DNA from: Lachnospiraceae bacterium
GTDB taxonomy: Bacteria > Bacillota > Clostridia > Lachnospirales > Lachnospiraceae
Reading direction: 5' to 3'
Assembly: GCA_017449765.1 (NCBI GenBank)
Contig: JAFTFE010000060.1
Location: 1-33,718, forward strand
Length of the DNA stretch: 33,718 bases
The notes under the pieces were generated by a model. It made no database searches. It was given only the letters and a program-made list of their open reading frames with translations, and was not told the origin of the DNA. Made by a program: the position numbers and the translations under genes. This document shows, piece after piece, positions 24,034 through 32,450 of the stretch. Position 1 is the stretch's first letter, and every line of letters begins with the position of its first letter.

Positions 24034-24717
24034 ATGTCTTATAAAAAACAAAAACCCGTAATATTTTCAGAATACGAAGAACATAAGCAGTTGGTACTGC
24101 ATTGGTTTATTGTTTTTTTGGAAGACGCAGTACATATATTTTTAGTTACTTGTATATTAGCAGGATTCATATTATTTCCTGCAGTATTTTTGACTACTAT
24201 AATTGATGATATGAAAATTGGTTTTACTATTTGTTTTATATTAATAGGTATTATATGTATTACTTTTCTTGTAATAAGGATAATACGATTGAAAAGAGTT
24301 ATCACATATTGCAGAATTATGAAAAAGGGCAGTTGGATGAGGGCTAGGCTGGATGATTTGTGGGTAAATAGAAAAATATGGCCCGGATATGCTATGTTTT
24401 ATGTGACCTATGTATTGGATGGAAAGGAACATAAAGGCAGTTATAGGTGTGAGTGTCTAAGGGTTGACTCTGATTTATTAGGGTTAAGGGATTTTATGGT
24501 TGAACGCCTGGTCCATAAATATAAAATTCCAAATGGTACAACTGTTCCAATAAAAGTATACAATGGAAAAATGATTGTTATAAATAATGACTGTGGGTTT
24601 TATGATATGGCTCATTCTATAAGAAGAGGTGATGGGGAAAGAAAATTAATATATGGGCTTAGTAGACAGGGATCATACATTGACGATACTGATTATATAC
24701 AAGATAGCTATTGGTAG
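24034..24717 (+). CDS. DUF3592-like membrane protein D
   Basis: This 227-residue protein has two membrane helices (about residues 28-55 and 59-80), then a soluble domain with MKKGSWMRARLDDL, YAMFYVTYVLDGKEHKGSYR and TVPIKVYNGKMIVINND, the DUF3592-like layout though more diverged than C. GGAGG lies six bases before the ATG. It is coupled to protein C and followed 13 bases later by the zinc-ribbon gene. Confidence 0.6.
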   Translation: MSYKKQKPVIFSEYEEHKQLVLHWFIVFLEDAVHIFLVTCILAGFILFPAVFLTTIIDDMKIGFTICFILIGIICITFLVIRIIRLKRVITYCRIMKKGSWMRARLDDLWVNRKIWPGYAMFYVTYVLDGKEHKGSYRCECLRVDSDLLGLRDFMVERLVHKYKIPNGTTVPIKVYNGKMIVINNDCGFYDMAHSIRRGDGERKLIYGLSRQGSYIDDTDYIQDSYW

Positions 24718-24730
24718 GAGATAATAACTC

Positions 24731-26323
24731 ATGTATTCATGCAAAAATTGTGCAGGAAATTTACAATTTGATATAGGATCGGGTAAATTAAAATGTTCAC
24801 ACTGTAAGAGCCTGTTTGATCCGTATGAGGTAAGTGGTGGAAAGGAAGCAGACGAGGAACAGGAATATGAGGTTACAGTGTTTACCTGTCCGCAGTGTGC
24901 CGGGAGGATATATAGTATGGATACGCAGGCACTGGCGTATTGCAGCTTTTGTGGGGCATCTTCTGTGTTGGAGGGAAGGCTTGAGCACATGGAGCGTCCC
25001 AAGTATATTATTCCATTTACGGTGTCCAAAGAAGATTGCAAGAGATTATATAGCGAAAAGCTTAAGAAGGAGGGTTATGCACCGGACTGGCTGAAGGATG
25101 CTGAACATATTGACAGCTTTCGCGGAATCTACGTGCCGTACTGGATTTACAATGCGTCGCAAAAGGGATCTGTGGAAGTGCTTGCGACAAAAGCCATTGA
25201 AAAGACTATTGATAAGGTAAATGGATACACAGTGTATGGCGATTTGGAATGTGAGTACCGCGGAGTGGCATTTGATGCGTCGGCTGCCTTTGAGGATGAG
25301 ATAAGTGAACAATTAGCACCCTATGACATGAGAAAATTGCAGGATTTTTCACCTGCATTTCTTAGCGGCTTCTATGCAGATATAGCGGATGTTAAGGAAG
25401 ATGTGTATATGTTTCGGGCAGAAGAGATTATTAACAGGGCGACTACATCATATATTAACACACAGCCTGAGTTATACGGATATAATGTTGAGCATACTCC
25501 CTTTGCTTCGGATACATACCATACATTGATGGGAAAGGCGGAGCTTGCAATGTTTCCGGTGTGGCTGCTCACTTACAGAAGAAATGGACGGGTGGCATAT
25601 GTGGCAGTTAACGGACAATCTGGAAAGTTTGCTGCCCGGCTTCCAATTGACAGAAGGAAGTATGCAATAAGAAGTATGCTGTCGGCACTGCCATTGTTTA
25701 TTGTACTTTGTTCATTAGTGCAGCTTATAGGGGATAAATGGAATACTCTTATAACTTCATATATTATGGCTGTAGTTATTTTGTTTATTGCAGGGGTATA
25801 TTCTATCAATATGAAGCGGATGTGGGAGATAGAACATCTTACAGTTGACAGGGGCTATCGTGCAGGAAAGGGGGAGGAGGTTGATCTTTATAAGCGTAAA
25901 TTGAACTTTCAGAGTGTAACTTCCATGTGGGTGTTGGCAGGAGGTCTTTTTGGGGTAATAGCTAATATAATTGCATTGCAATTTGTTACTGATAGAGAAG
26001 TGGGAATGCCGGGGGTTGGGCATTTTCTTGTGGCGCTTGGATTAGCATTTTTTGCTGTACCTGTTTTTGTATGTATTAAAGAGACTTTTAAAGAAATATA
26101 TGATCCGGTCATAGTTAAGGAAATATGGTGGCTGCTATTAGCATTTATAGTAGAATTAGTGTGCTTTATGTTAGAGCCGACACAGATCATAAGCTATGTA
26201 GTGATAATTATTAATGCTATTATATGCGAAGGAGCCAGCCTTAAGCTTGTCAGATTTCATAACCGTATGACAACACGAAAGCTTCCTCAGTATAAATACG
26301 AAGGAGGTACCGATAATGATTGA
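24731..26323 (+). CDS. Membrane protein with two zinc ribbons
   Basis: This 530-residue protein starts with two zinc ribbons, CKNC...CSHC (residues 4-26) and CPQC...CSFC (about 53-74). A globular region follows to about residue 310, then six hydrophobic segments from about 315 to 505. It resembles the TFIIB-type zinc-ribbon membrane proteins of Lachnospiraceae, whose function is unknown. TAGGAG precedes the ATG. Its stop overlaps the next gene start by eight bases. A broken copy of its start lies at 27546. Confidence 0.75.
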   Translation: MYSCKNCAGNLQFDIGSGKLKCSHCKSLFDPYEVSGGKEADEEQEYEVTVFTCPQCAGRIYSMDTQALAYCSFCGASSVLEGRLEHMERPKYIIPFTVSKEDCKRLYSEKLKKEGYAPDWLKDAEHIDSFRGIYVPYWIYNASQKGSVEVLATKAIEKTIDKVNGYTVYGDLECEYRGVAFDASAAFEDEISEQLAPYDMRKLQDFSPAFLSGFYADIADVKEDVYMFRAEEIINRATTSYINTQPELYGYNVEHTPFASDTYHTLMGKAELAMFPVWLLTYRRNGRVAYVAVNGQSGKFAARLPIDRRKYAIRSMLSALPLFIVLCSLVQLIGDKWNTLITSYIMAVVILFIAGVYSINMKRMWEIEHLTVDRGYRAGKGEEVDLYKRKLNFQSVTSMWVLAGGLFGVIANIIALQFVTDREVGMPGVGHFLVALGLAFFAVPVFVCIKETFKEIYDPVIVKEIWWLLLAFIVELVCFMLEPTQIISYVVIIINAIICEGASLKLVRFHNRMTTRKLPQYKYEGGTDND

Positions 26324-27005
26324 AATATGGCTATATGTGTTAAGATATCTTGCAATGTTTTTTCTTGCATTTACAATTATGCTCCCGTATGTATTTCATG
26401 TGTTGAAGAATAGGGCGATAACAGGCAAGGGAGAACAGAGGGATAATCTCATATGGGGACATAATCGCAAAAGGATATCTAATATAAGAGTGGTGTTTGA
26501 CAAAGTGTTAGACGCACCTATCCGCTATGAAATGCCTGAGGAATACACTGTATCCCAATATGGTGATAATTATCCGACACCAAAGGATAAGGAGAGAGAA
26601 CGGGTATATGTGGATATCATCGACAGTGCTGAAGATTACGTACACATAATGACGCCCTTTTTGCAGGTTGGTGATGAGATGGAAAATGCACTATTAAATG
26701 CGGTAAAGCGAGGAGTAGATATTAAGCTTATTCTTGCAGGATCAGGAAATCAGAAATCAGCATTTACTATTACTGAGCATCAAATCAAGATATTGATTTC
26801 ATTTGGTGTGGAGATTTATGAATATCGTAATGGAATCATTTATGCCAATATATGCACCAGTGATAATGATAAAGCTGTGGTGGATTTTGCAAATCGCGGC
26901 TTATATCATCAGATGCCCGGACGTGAAGAAAAGCGGAGAAATGGGAGCATTGCGGAGATAGAAGGGGACTTTGAGAGAACACTTAAGAAATGTGTGAGGC
27001 TGTAG
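26316..27005 (+). CDS. Inactivated phospholipase D-like protein (cardiolipin synthase-like)
   Basis: This 229-residue protein has one N-terminal membrane helix (about 7-30). From about residue 97 it has a segment that matches the second half of cardiolipin synthases: VYVDIIDSAEDYVHIMTPFL and NAVKRGVDIKLI. Where the HxKxxxxD motif should be, the sequence reads Y176-A-N178-I-C-T-S-D183, so His and Lys are replaced (each by a single base change) and only the Asp remains. The first HKD half is missing. Catalysis is unlikely; a binding or scaffold role is possible. It overlaps the zinc-ribbon stop by eight bases. Confidence 0.7.
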   Translation: MIEIWLYVLRYLAMFFLAFTIMLPYVFHVLKNRAITGKGEQRDNLIWGHNRKRISNIRVVFDKVLDAPIRYEMPEEYTVSQYGDNYPTPKDKERERVYVDIIDSAEDYVHIMTPFLQVGDEMENALLNAVKRGVDIKLILAGSGNQKSAFTITEHQIKILISFGVEIYEYRNGIIYANICTSDNDKAVVDFANRGLYHQMPGREEKRRNGSIAEIEGDFERTLKKCVRL

Positions 27006-27340
27006 AGAATATGAAGAAGTGGTTATTTGATAAGATAAAGCTTATTTTTATAGGAGTGCTGGTTACTTTTGGATTGGTTGCATTTATTTTTTCAACAGAA
27101 TTGGAGTGGTTATGGCTTGCAGCACTGGGGGATTTTATTGTATCTTTCGCAGCAGTATGGATTGGTGTTTCCCTTTCTAAAGTGCAATATCCGGATTTTT
27201 TTGAAAGCAGTTCAGACGATAAAATAAAACAAAAAGAATCGAGTAGAAGCAATGTAAAAATGATTGCAACATTCATTTTTGTGTTTATAGTCATTTATTT
27301 GTCGATGTTAGGAGCATATTTTGCAAGTATCAACAGATAG
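26990..27340 (+). CDS. Small three-helix membrane protein
   Basis: This 116-residue protein has hydrophobic segments at about residues 17-36, 43-60 and 91-110 and a charged loop. ATG at 26990 overlaps the PLD-like gene by 16 bases; ATG at 27011 is an alternative (MKKWLFDKIK). No function is recognised. The same frame continues after its TAG stop for another 61 codons (27341-27526). Confidence 0.55.
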   Translation: MCEAVENMKKWLFDKIKLIFIGVLVTFGLVAFIFSTELEWLWLAALGDFIVSFAAVWIGVSLSKVQYPDFFESSSDDKIKQKESSRSNVKMIATFIFVFIVIYLSMLGAYFASINR

Positions 27341-27526
27341 GTGGATACTAGTAGAGAGGAAAAGGCAGTTTCGCTTATTTTAGTCATGCCAAGTAAAGCA
27401 GCCTGTTACATTGATGAAGATGAGGCGTACAGACTCATTTATGGAAAAACTAAGGAAGAAATTGAGCAGGAAAACACATTGGCGCAGCAACAATATTATG
27501 AGAAGATGAAAGAACTTCATAGGTAG
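27341..27526 (+). pseudogene. In-frame continuation beyond an amber stop
   Basis: Directly after the TAG at 27338, in the same frame, 61 codons stay open with a charged, protein-like sequence (CYIDEDEAYRLIYGKTKEE then a helical end) before TAG at 27524. There is no ribosome site before the GTG at 27341. It is more likely the severed tail of the upstream membrane protein than a separate gene, or a stop read through at low level. Confidence 0.4.
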
Positions 27527-27545
27527 GAGGATGATGGGAGATTTA

Positions 27546-27612
27546 TTGGTAGGAGAAAAACATTACTGTATTCATGTAAAAATTGTGTGAGAATTTAGCA
27601 GATTGACATCTA
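27546..27612 (+). pseudogene. Dead copy of the zinc-ribbon gene start
   Basis: Bases from TTGGTAGGAGA through TATTCATG and AAAAATTGTG match the ribosome site and first codons of the zinc-ribbon gene at 24711-24775, including the tail of the preceding stop context. Here the start codon context is changed and a stop appears after about ten codons (YSCKNC is still readable). The rest of the gene is absent. Confidence 0.6.
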
Positions 27613-27711
27613 CAAAACATATTGCTATAGTGGGTATTGGTTAAAAAATGAGAGGGTAGAGCATTAGGGAAAGATACTTAAATTTTAGGCATAACGAAAG
27701 GACAAGGGAAA

Positions 27712-28110
27712 ATGGGAACATTTAAGAGTTCAGAAGAAGCAAGAGAATATTTCAAGGGAGACCGTTTTGCAACAGAAAACGGAATGCAGGTGGATGAGCT
27801 GACAGAGGAGTACAGCGTGTGCAGCATGACACTTACGGACAGGCATAAGAATGCTAATGGCGGGATCATGGGTGGAGTTATATTCACACTGGCTGACCTC
27901 GCATTTGCGTCGCTTACGAACCAGATTCATATGCCTTCAGTGGCACAGCAGGTAAGCATTAATTACCTTAGTGCTCCCAAGGGTGAAAGATTGATCGCTA
28001 AGGCTGTCATCAAGAAAAGTGGCAGAAGCTCAACAATTATAAATGTTGATGTGACTGATGATACCGGACGTGATGTTGCACAGTTCATAGGAACAGGCTT
28101 CAAATTGTAA
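27712..28110 (+). CDS. PaaI-type hotdog thioesterase
   Basis: This 132-residue protein has the hotdog-fold signature NANGGIMGGVIFTLADLAFA (about residues 43-63) and the second half QQVSINYLSAPKGERLIAKAV. PaaI-type enzymes hydrolyse acyl- or aryl-CoA thioesters in the cytoplasm; the substrate is unknown. AGGACAAGGGAAA precedes the ATG. It stands alone between the accessory module and the GGDEF gene. Confidence 0.9.
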   Translation: MGTFKSSEEAREYFKGDRFATENGMQVDELTEEYSVCSMTLTDRHKNANGGIMGGVIFTLADLAFASLTNQIHMPSVAQQVSINYLSAPKGERLIAKAVIKKSGRSSTIINVDVTDDTGRDVAQFIGTGFKL

Positions 28111-28219
28111 ATGGCTGTTGTGGAATAATAGCATTCATGTTAAGATATACATGTTTGTAATGTACACTTTATAAATGAGCGTTTTATGGGGATGATGTGT
28201 TGTTTATGGGGGATTTGGC

Positions 28220-29674
28220 ATGAAGTTTTCACTTAGAAGAAAGACAGCTTTACTGATCGTGCTTATCGCGATCATATTAAGTGGTACTTCAATCGCAGTA
28301 AGCGGCAATATTATTAAGGGCATGATAGATGAGCAGTATAAGTCCAAGGCTAATGATATTGCGAATACTATTGCGGTTACTATTGACGTTGAGAATACAA
28401 AGCAGGTTACACAAGCTGTCATGGAGATTTATGATTCAACTGAGAACAGGGTTGGCAGTGAGTATTGGGGAACACCGGAATTTGATGAATATATAGCTTT
28501 GTTCTCTCAAATTGAGGATGAGGATTATTTCAAAAAAGCGTTGAGTGAACTTAGAAGAATACAGGATGTCAATGATGTCGACTGTGTATATCTGATGGCA
28601 GTGGACAGTGCTTCCGCTTCCGGTATCTATATTGTTGATGCAGCCCTTGAGGATGCATGTCCGCCGGGGTGTTTTGATCCCATTTACGAGGTCAATGGCA
28701 GATTATTAGATGATCCGACGGTGGGATTTCCGGCATACATTACCAATACTGAAGAGTATGGCTGGCTTGTAACTGCAGGAACGCCTATATATGATGAGGC
28801 GGATGATGTGGTTGCCTATGCAATGGTTGATATATCCATGGATGATATCAGGGCGCGCCAGAATGGATTGATCGGCACACTTATTGTTGTGCTTGCAATA
28901 CTTACCATAATTATTATCTCGGTTGCTTTGTATATGGTTGATAAGACGGTAGTCAATCCGATTAATACCTTATCCCAGGCAGCATCAAAGTATTGCCGGG
29001 AGCAGGATCTGACACAGGCCAGGATCGACTTTGCAAGCATTGATATTCACACAGGTGATGAGGTTGAGATACTTGCTGACTCAATGAAGCGAATGGAGCG
29101 GGATATCAATGATAATATAGCCAATCTTATGGCGGTGGCCGAGGAGCTTTCCACTACAAGAAAGCAGGCAGACATAATGAATGAGCTGGCAACAAAGGAT
29201 GCTCTTACAGGCGTCCGTAATAAGATGTCATATGATATGGAGGTTGAGCGCCTGGCCAGGGAGCTTGAACAGGGTAAGATAGCATTTGGCATGGCAATGA
29301 TAGACCTTAATTTCCTTAAGAGAATTAATGATAACTATGGCCATGAGAAGGGCAACGTAGCGATTCAGAAGCTATGCCATATAATATGTGCCACCTTCGT
29401 ACATTCTCCTGTATTCCGTGTTGGCGGTGATGAATTCGTTGTAATATTACAGAATAATGATTACGAGAATGTGAAGGAGCTTGTGGGATCGTTTAATGTA
29501 ATAATTGAGGACATGGCTAATGATGAAGAGCTGGAGCCTTGGGAGAGGGTTTCTGCGGCTATCGGATACGCGTTGTTTGACCAGAGAAGGGATGTGTCTG
29601 TGGAGGATGTATTTAAGCGGGCGGATGGCGCAATGTACATAAGGAAGAAGGAGATGAAATCGTCAAGAGTGTGA
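28220..29674 (+). CDS. Membrane diguanylate cyclase with extracellular sensor
   Basis: This 484-residue protein has a membrane helix (about 8-28), an extracellular sensor of about 190 residues with a dCache-like layout (VYLMAVDSASASGIYIVDA, TAGTPIYDEADDVVAYAMVDI), a second helix (about 216-237), a HAMP-like linker (about 240-310) and a GGDEF domain with the intact GGDEF at 402-406. It should make cyclic di-GMP from GTP in response to a small external ligand. The inhibitory RxxD site before GGDEF is missing, so product feedback is probably weak. Confidence 0.92.
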   Translation: MKFSLRRKTALLIVLIAIILSGTSIAVSGNIIKGMIDEQYKSKANDIANTIAVTIDVENTKQVTQAVMEIYDSTENRVGSEYWGTPEFDEYIALFSQIEDEDYFKKALSELRRIQDVNDVDCVYLMAVDSASASGIYIVDAALEDACPPGCFDPIYEVNGRLLDDPTVGFPAYITNTEEYGWLVTAGTPIYDEADDVVAYAMVDISMDDIRARQNGLIGTLIVVLAILTIIIISVALYMVDKTVVNPINTLSQAASKYCREQDLTQARIDFASIDIHTGDEVEILADSMKRMERDINDNIANLMAVAEELSTTRKQADIMNELATKDALTGVRNKMSYDMEVERLARELEQGKIAFGMAMIDLNFLKRINDNYGHEKGNVAIQKLCHIICATFVHSPVFRVGGDEFVVILQNNDYENVKELVGSFNVIIEDMANDEELEPWERVSAAIGYALFDQRRDVSVEDVFKRADGAMYIRKKEMKSSRV

Positions 29675-29747
29675 ATGAGTATGTTATTATTTTTGAGATG
29701 AATTCATATAATATTTGTGAATATTTTGTTATTTAATTAAATATTGC

Positions 29748-29777
29748 TTGACTTGTGGTATTGATATATTTTATCAT
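29748..29777 (+). promoter_or_regulatory. Promoter of the rubrerythrin gene
   Basis: TTGACT (29748-29753), 18 bases, then TATCAT (29772-29777), about 110 bases before the rubrerythrin ATG. The implied mRNA would start just before the hairpin at 29798. Confidence 0.6.
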
Positions 29778-29797
29778 AAAGCCAGCTTAAACATAAT

Positions 29798-29827
29798 AAC
29801 ACTTAGGTATTAAATGACCTAAGTGTT
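29798..29827 (+). terminator. Hairpin: GGDEF-gene terminator or rubrerythrin leader
   Basis: AACACTTAGGT (29798-29808) pairs perfectly with ACCTAAGTGTT (29817-29827) with an 8-base loop. The following T run is weak and interrupted. It lies after the GGDEF gene but also inside the predicted rubrerythrin leader. Confidence 0.55.
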
Positions 29828-29887
29828 TGAATTTTATGTGAGATGCGATAATAAAATTAAGTATGCACTTAAAAGGAGGATGAAAGC

Positions 29888-30544
29888 ATGGCAAAATTTA
29901 GATGTAAGGTATGTGGTGAGGTTTTTGAGGCAGACAGCATCGAAGAGGCAGTATGCCCTAAGTGTAAGATGACAGGAGACAAGCTTGAGGAGATCAAGGA
30001 AGAGAAGAGTAATCCTTATGCAGGTACACAGACAGAGAAGAATCTTCAGGCAGCATTTGCAGGTGAGTCTCAGGCAAGGAATAAATATACATATTTTGCT
30101 TCTAAGGCTAAGAAGGAAGGCTTTGAGCAGATTGCAGCGCTTTTCTTAAAGACTGCTGACAACGAGAAGGAGCATGCGAAGATGTGGTTTAAGGAGCTTA
30201 ACGGAATTGGCTCTACAGCAGAGAATCTTGCAGCAGCTGCTGATGGTGAGAACTATGAGTGGACTGATATGTATGAGGATTTTGCAAAGACTGCTGAAGC
30301 AGAGGGCTTCCCTGAGTTAGCAGCAAAGTTCCGCGGAGTTGGCGAGATAGAGAAGCACCATGAGGAGCGCTACCGTGCACTTCTCAAGAATGTTGAGATG
30401 CAGGAGGTATTTGCAAAGAGCGAGGTTAAGGTTTGGGAGTGCAGGAACTGCGGTCATATCGTTGTTGGAACTAAAGCTCCTGATGTATGTCCTGTATGCG
30501 CACATCCACAGTCATACTTCGAGGTTCATGAGGAGAACTATTGA
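29888..30544 (+). CDS. rbr: Rubrerythrin with two rubredoxin-like centres
   Basis: This 218-residue protein has an N-terminal CxxC pair (Cys6, Cys9) and CPKC (Cys23, Cys26), then a di-iron four-helix domain ([30 protein letters not shown]) and a C-terminal rubredoxin with CRNC and CPVC. Rubrerythrins reduce hydrogen peroxide at the di-iron site with electrons passed through rubredoxin iron, protecting anaerobes from oxygen. Most have only one rubredoxin; two are a known but less common layout. AAAAGGAGGATGAAAGC precedes the ATG. The codon choice suggests high expression. Confidence 0.95.
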   Translation: MAKFRCKVCGEVFEADSIEEAVCPKCKMTGDKLEEIKEEKSNPYAGTQTEKNLQAAFAGESQARNKYTYFASKAKKEGFEQIAALFLKTADNEKEHAKMWFKELNGIGSTAENLAAAADGENYEWTDMYEDFAKTAEAEGFPELAAKFRGVGEIEKHHEERYRALLKNVEMQEVFAKSEVKVWECRNCGHIVVGTKAPDVCPVCAHPQSYFEVHEENY

Positions 30545-30588
30545 TCAATAACAGATAGAGGCTGATACTCTTAAAGTATATTTTTAGG

Positions 30589-30640
30589 GAGGCAGTATGC
30601 ATATATTATGGATATGTGATACTGCCTCTGTCTTATTGTT
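30589..30640 (+). terminator. Terminator of rubrerythrin
   Basis: GAGGCAGTAT (30589-30598) pairs perfectly with ATACTGCCTC (30619-30628), and the stem continues inward through CATAT/ATATG. A T-rich tail follows. Confidence 0.75.
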
Positions 30641-30700
30641 CATTTACTTATTAAGTGTTAGAATTGAGTATAGGATAAAAATATAAAGGAGATATTTGTT

Positions 30701-31546
30701 ATGAAGGTTAAATGTCGGGAATGCGGAAAAAGGTACGACTATGATGTATATTCCGGAATCTGTCCGAAATGCTCCACATATAATGCAGCAGGCGGTGATA
30801 ACAGGTCTCAGGATTATTCGGAGAAAGGCACGGATAAATCATTATCCCCGAAGTCCTTTGTGGATATGACAGGGGAGCTTGGGAAGAAGGAATATGAAAA
30901 AAGCGAAGCCTATAAGATGGCAGAGGTGTCAGGGAAGCATTTTGTAAAAGGATATTATGTGGCTACTGTAATATTAGCTGTTATTATGGTACTTGTTTTT
31001 GTGGTACCGACATTCATTATTCCATTTGCTATTAAAGCGGACAAAGCGGGAAAGAGGCTGTCACAGGATGTGGAACCCATACAAATTGATTTTGGAAAGA
31101 AAATAAATGTGGCAGATGCTTCATCATCAATGGCAGTGGTGATAGACGGTATTGGGGTGGATGAGGAAGCTGATTATAAGCTTACAAAGGAGTATGAGAT
31201 GCTTAGGATTGATTTCCATGTTGAGAATGATATGGAAGAAGCCTCTGAGTATGACAGCAATTATATGAGTACAGCTGATATGGCAGTAAAGCTTGATATG
31301 TATATTAATACTGAAGGCAACAGGTATCTTGAAGCCGTGAGCAGATTTGATATACAGGAGGCATTGGGAATTTCTTATGAAGAGGGCGAGGATAGAGGCA
31401 TAACTGAAATATTTGATGTAAGGAACGGACACATGTATTATATCGTTAAGAAGGGGGATGCAAAGGGGATATGGATATCCTGTGTTGACGGAGAGGACAA
31501 GGTTTCTGCTTATTATATTGATACCCAGGAGGTGACAGGCTCATGA
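30701..31546 (+). CDS. Zinc-ribbon membrane protein
   Basis: This 281-residue protein begins with a zinc ribbon (CREC, residues 5-8, and CPKC, about 21-24), a charged linker, one membrane helix (about 87-111) and an extracellular beta-rich domain of about 165 residues (MAVVIDGIGVDEEADYKL, YEMLRIDFHVENDM) resembling immunoglobulin-like DUF4352 domains. Function is unknown. AAAGGAGATATTTGTT precedes the ATG. It overlaps the next gene by four bases (ATGA). Confidence 0.7.
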   Translation: MKVKCRECGKRYDYDVYSGICPKCSTYNAAGGDNRSQDYSEKGTDKSLSPKSFVDMTGELGKKEYEKSEAYKMAEVSGKHFVKGYYVATVILAVIMVLVFVVPTFIIPFAIKADKAGKRLSQDVEPIQIDFGKKINVADASSSMAVVIDGIGVDEEADYKLTKEYEMLRIDFHVENDMEEASEYDSNYMSTADMAVKLDMYINTEGNRYLEAVSRFDIQEALGISYEEGEDRGITEIFDVRNGHMYYIVKKGDAKGIWISCVDGEDKVSAYYIDTQEVTGS

Positions 31547-32139
31547 GTATTATTCTTAGAATTCTTAATGCAATAAGATTGTTTTTCGTCTTTATATACA
31601 GAAAGGTAGGCATACTGGGTGTTCTTATCCTATTGTTTGTAGTTGAATGTATTATAATGCGTACATATGGGATGAGCCGAATAATAACTGCATTGGATGC
31701 GAGCCAGTATTCGGCTGAGGTCATAGAGGATCTTAGGTTTGCAGAAATAGATGAGATAAAAAAAGAGCTGTCATATGAATTTGAAAAAAATGATGAGTAT
31801 GCTGCTGATGTGTGGAAGGATGGAGGATATAGGGCGGTTATTCGTATTCACAATATCGGAACTTCGAAGATGTGGTCTGTTCCCTATCTCGATGCTAAGC
31901 CTGTAGGAATTAGCAGGCATAATATATTTATGTACTATGAGGATGAATATTACAGTGACGAGATCAATAAGAATTATATTTTAAGAACCCAGCTTCCGCC
32001 CGGAGCCTATACAGATGTTGTTGTATATATTGAGAATAATAAATATTTTTTGGATGGGGTTGAACAGCTTGAGATATACTCAGATTATGAGGGAGAGCAT
32101 GTTGAGGGAAAAGCAATATTGAATTTGCCGGCAAAATAA
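31543..32139 (+). CDS. Membrane-anchored protein coupled to the zinc-ribbon protein
   Basis: This 198-residue protein has an N-terminal basic/hydrophobic region with one or two membrane helices (about residues 5-18 and 22-40) and an extracellular beta-rich domain (about 70-198), including AVIRIHNIGTSKMWSVPY and LPPGAYTDVVVYIENN. No family is recognised, but the domain layout echoes its coupled neighbour. The ATGA overlap implies translational coupling, so the two probably act at the membrane together. Confidence 0.65.
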   Translation: MSIILRILNAIRLFFVFIYRKVGILGVLILLFVVECIIMRTYGMSRIITALDASQYSAEVIEDLRFAEIDEIKKELSYEFEKNDEYAADVWKDGGYRAVIRIHNIGTSKMWSVPYLDAKPVGISRHNIFMYYEDEYYSDEINKNYILRTQLPPGAYTDVVVYIENNKYFLDGVEQLEIYSDYEGEHVEGKAILNLPAK

Positions 32140-32209
32140 ATGTTATTATTACGGAAGTAATGAGTGTGCTTTCAAAAACTGCATTAAATATATGATATAA
32201 TGGGCAAAG

Positions 32210-32248
32210 GTGTTTTTTCTCGTGCTTGCACGAAAGAAAAACACTTTT
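32210..32248 (+). terminator. Hairpin, probable terminator, attached to repeat copy 2
   Basis: GTGTTTTT...TCGTGC (from about 32212) pairs with GCACGAAAGAAAAACAC (ending 32244), with a short mismatch, a tight loop and TTTT after it. It lies 70 bases after the upstream stop and runs directly into the repeat. Confidence 0.75.
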
Positions 32249-32288
32249 GCGAATGAACACATGGAGCCGACAGGCGACATGATATGTT
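32245..32288 (+). repeat. Dispersed intergenic repeat, copy 2
   Basis: This segment matches copy 1 (5871-5914) at 36 of the first 39 positions. Here it follows a strong hairpin; copy 1 has no equivalent hairpin upstream, but GGACAT...ATGTCC could pair across its own start. Confidence 0.7.
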
Positions 32289-32293
32289 AACAG

Positions 32294-32344
32294 AAAAGAG
32301 GCAATGCAATTGTTATAATACAATCAATCTGCACCGCCTCTTTT
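32294..32344. terminator. Bidirectional terminator
   Basis: AAAAGAGGC (32294-32302) pairs with GCCTCTTTT (32336-32344), with further partial pairing inside. T runs occur on both strands, and it lies between convergent genes. The remaining bases up to 32448 hold an imperfect hairpin (32352-32388) and no gene. Confidence 0.7.
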
Positions 32345-32425
32345 TGGGATGTGTCTCTGTTCCAATATATGGCTGATTTGGCAGAGACTAAAATATAATT
32401 ATAAAGTGACACACACACTTACTGA

Positions 32426-32450
32426 GAATGCCCTCACGGAGGCGCCATTC
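32426..32450 (-). other. Hairpin at the end of the minus-strand lipoprotein gene
   Basis: GAATG...CATTC with an inner CCTC/GAGG pair overlaps the lipoprotein stop. There is no T run in the minus direction, so it is more a 3' stabilising structure than a terminator. Confidence 0.4.
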
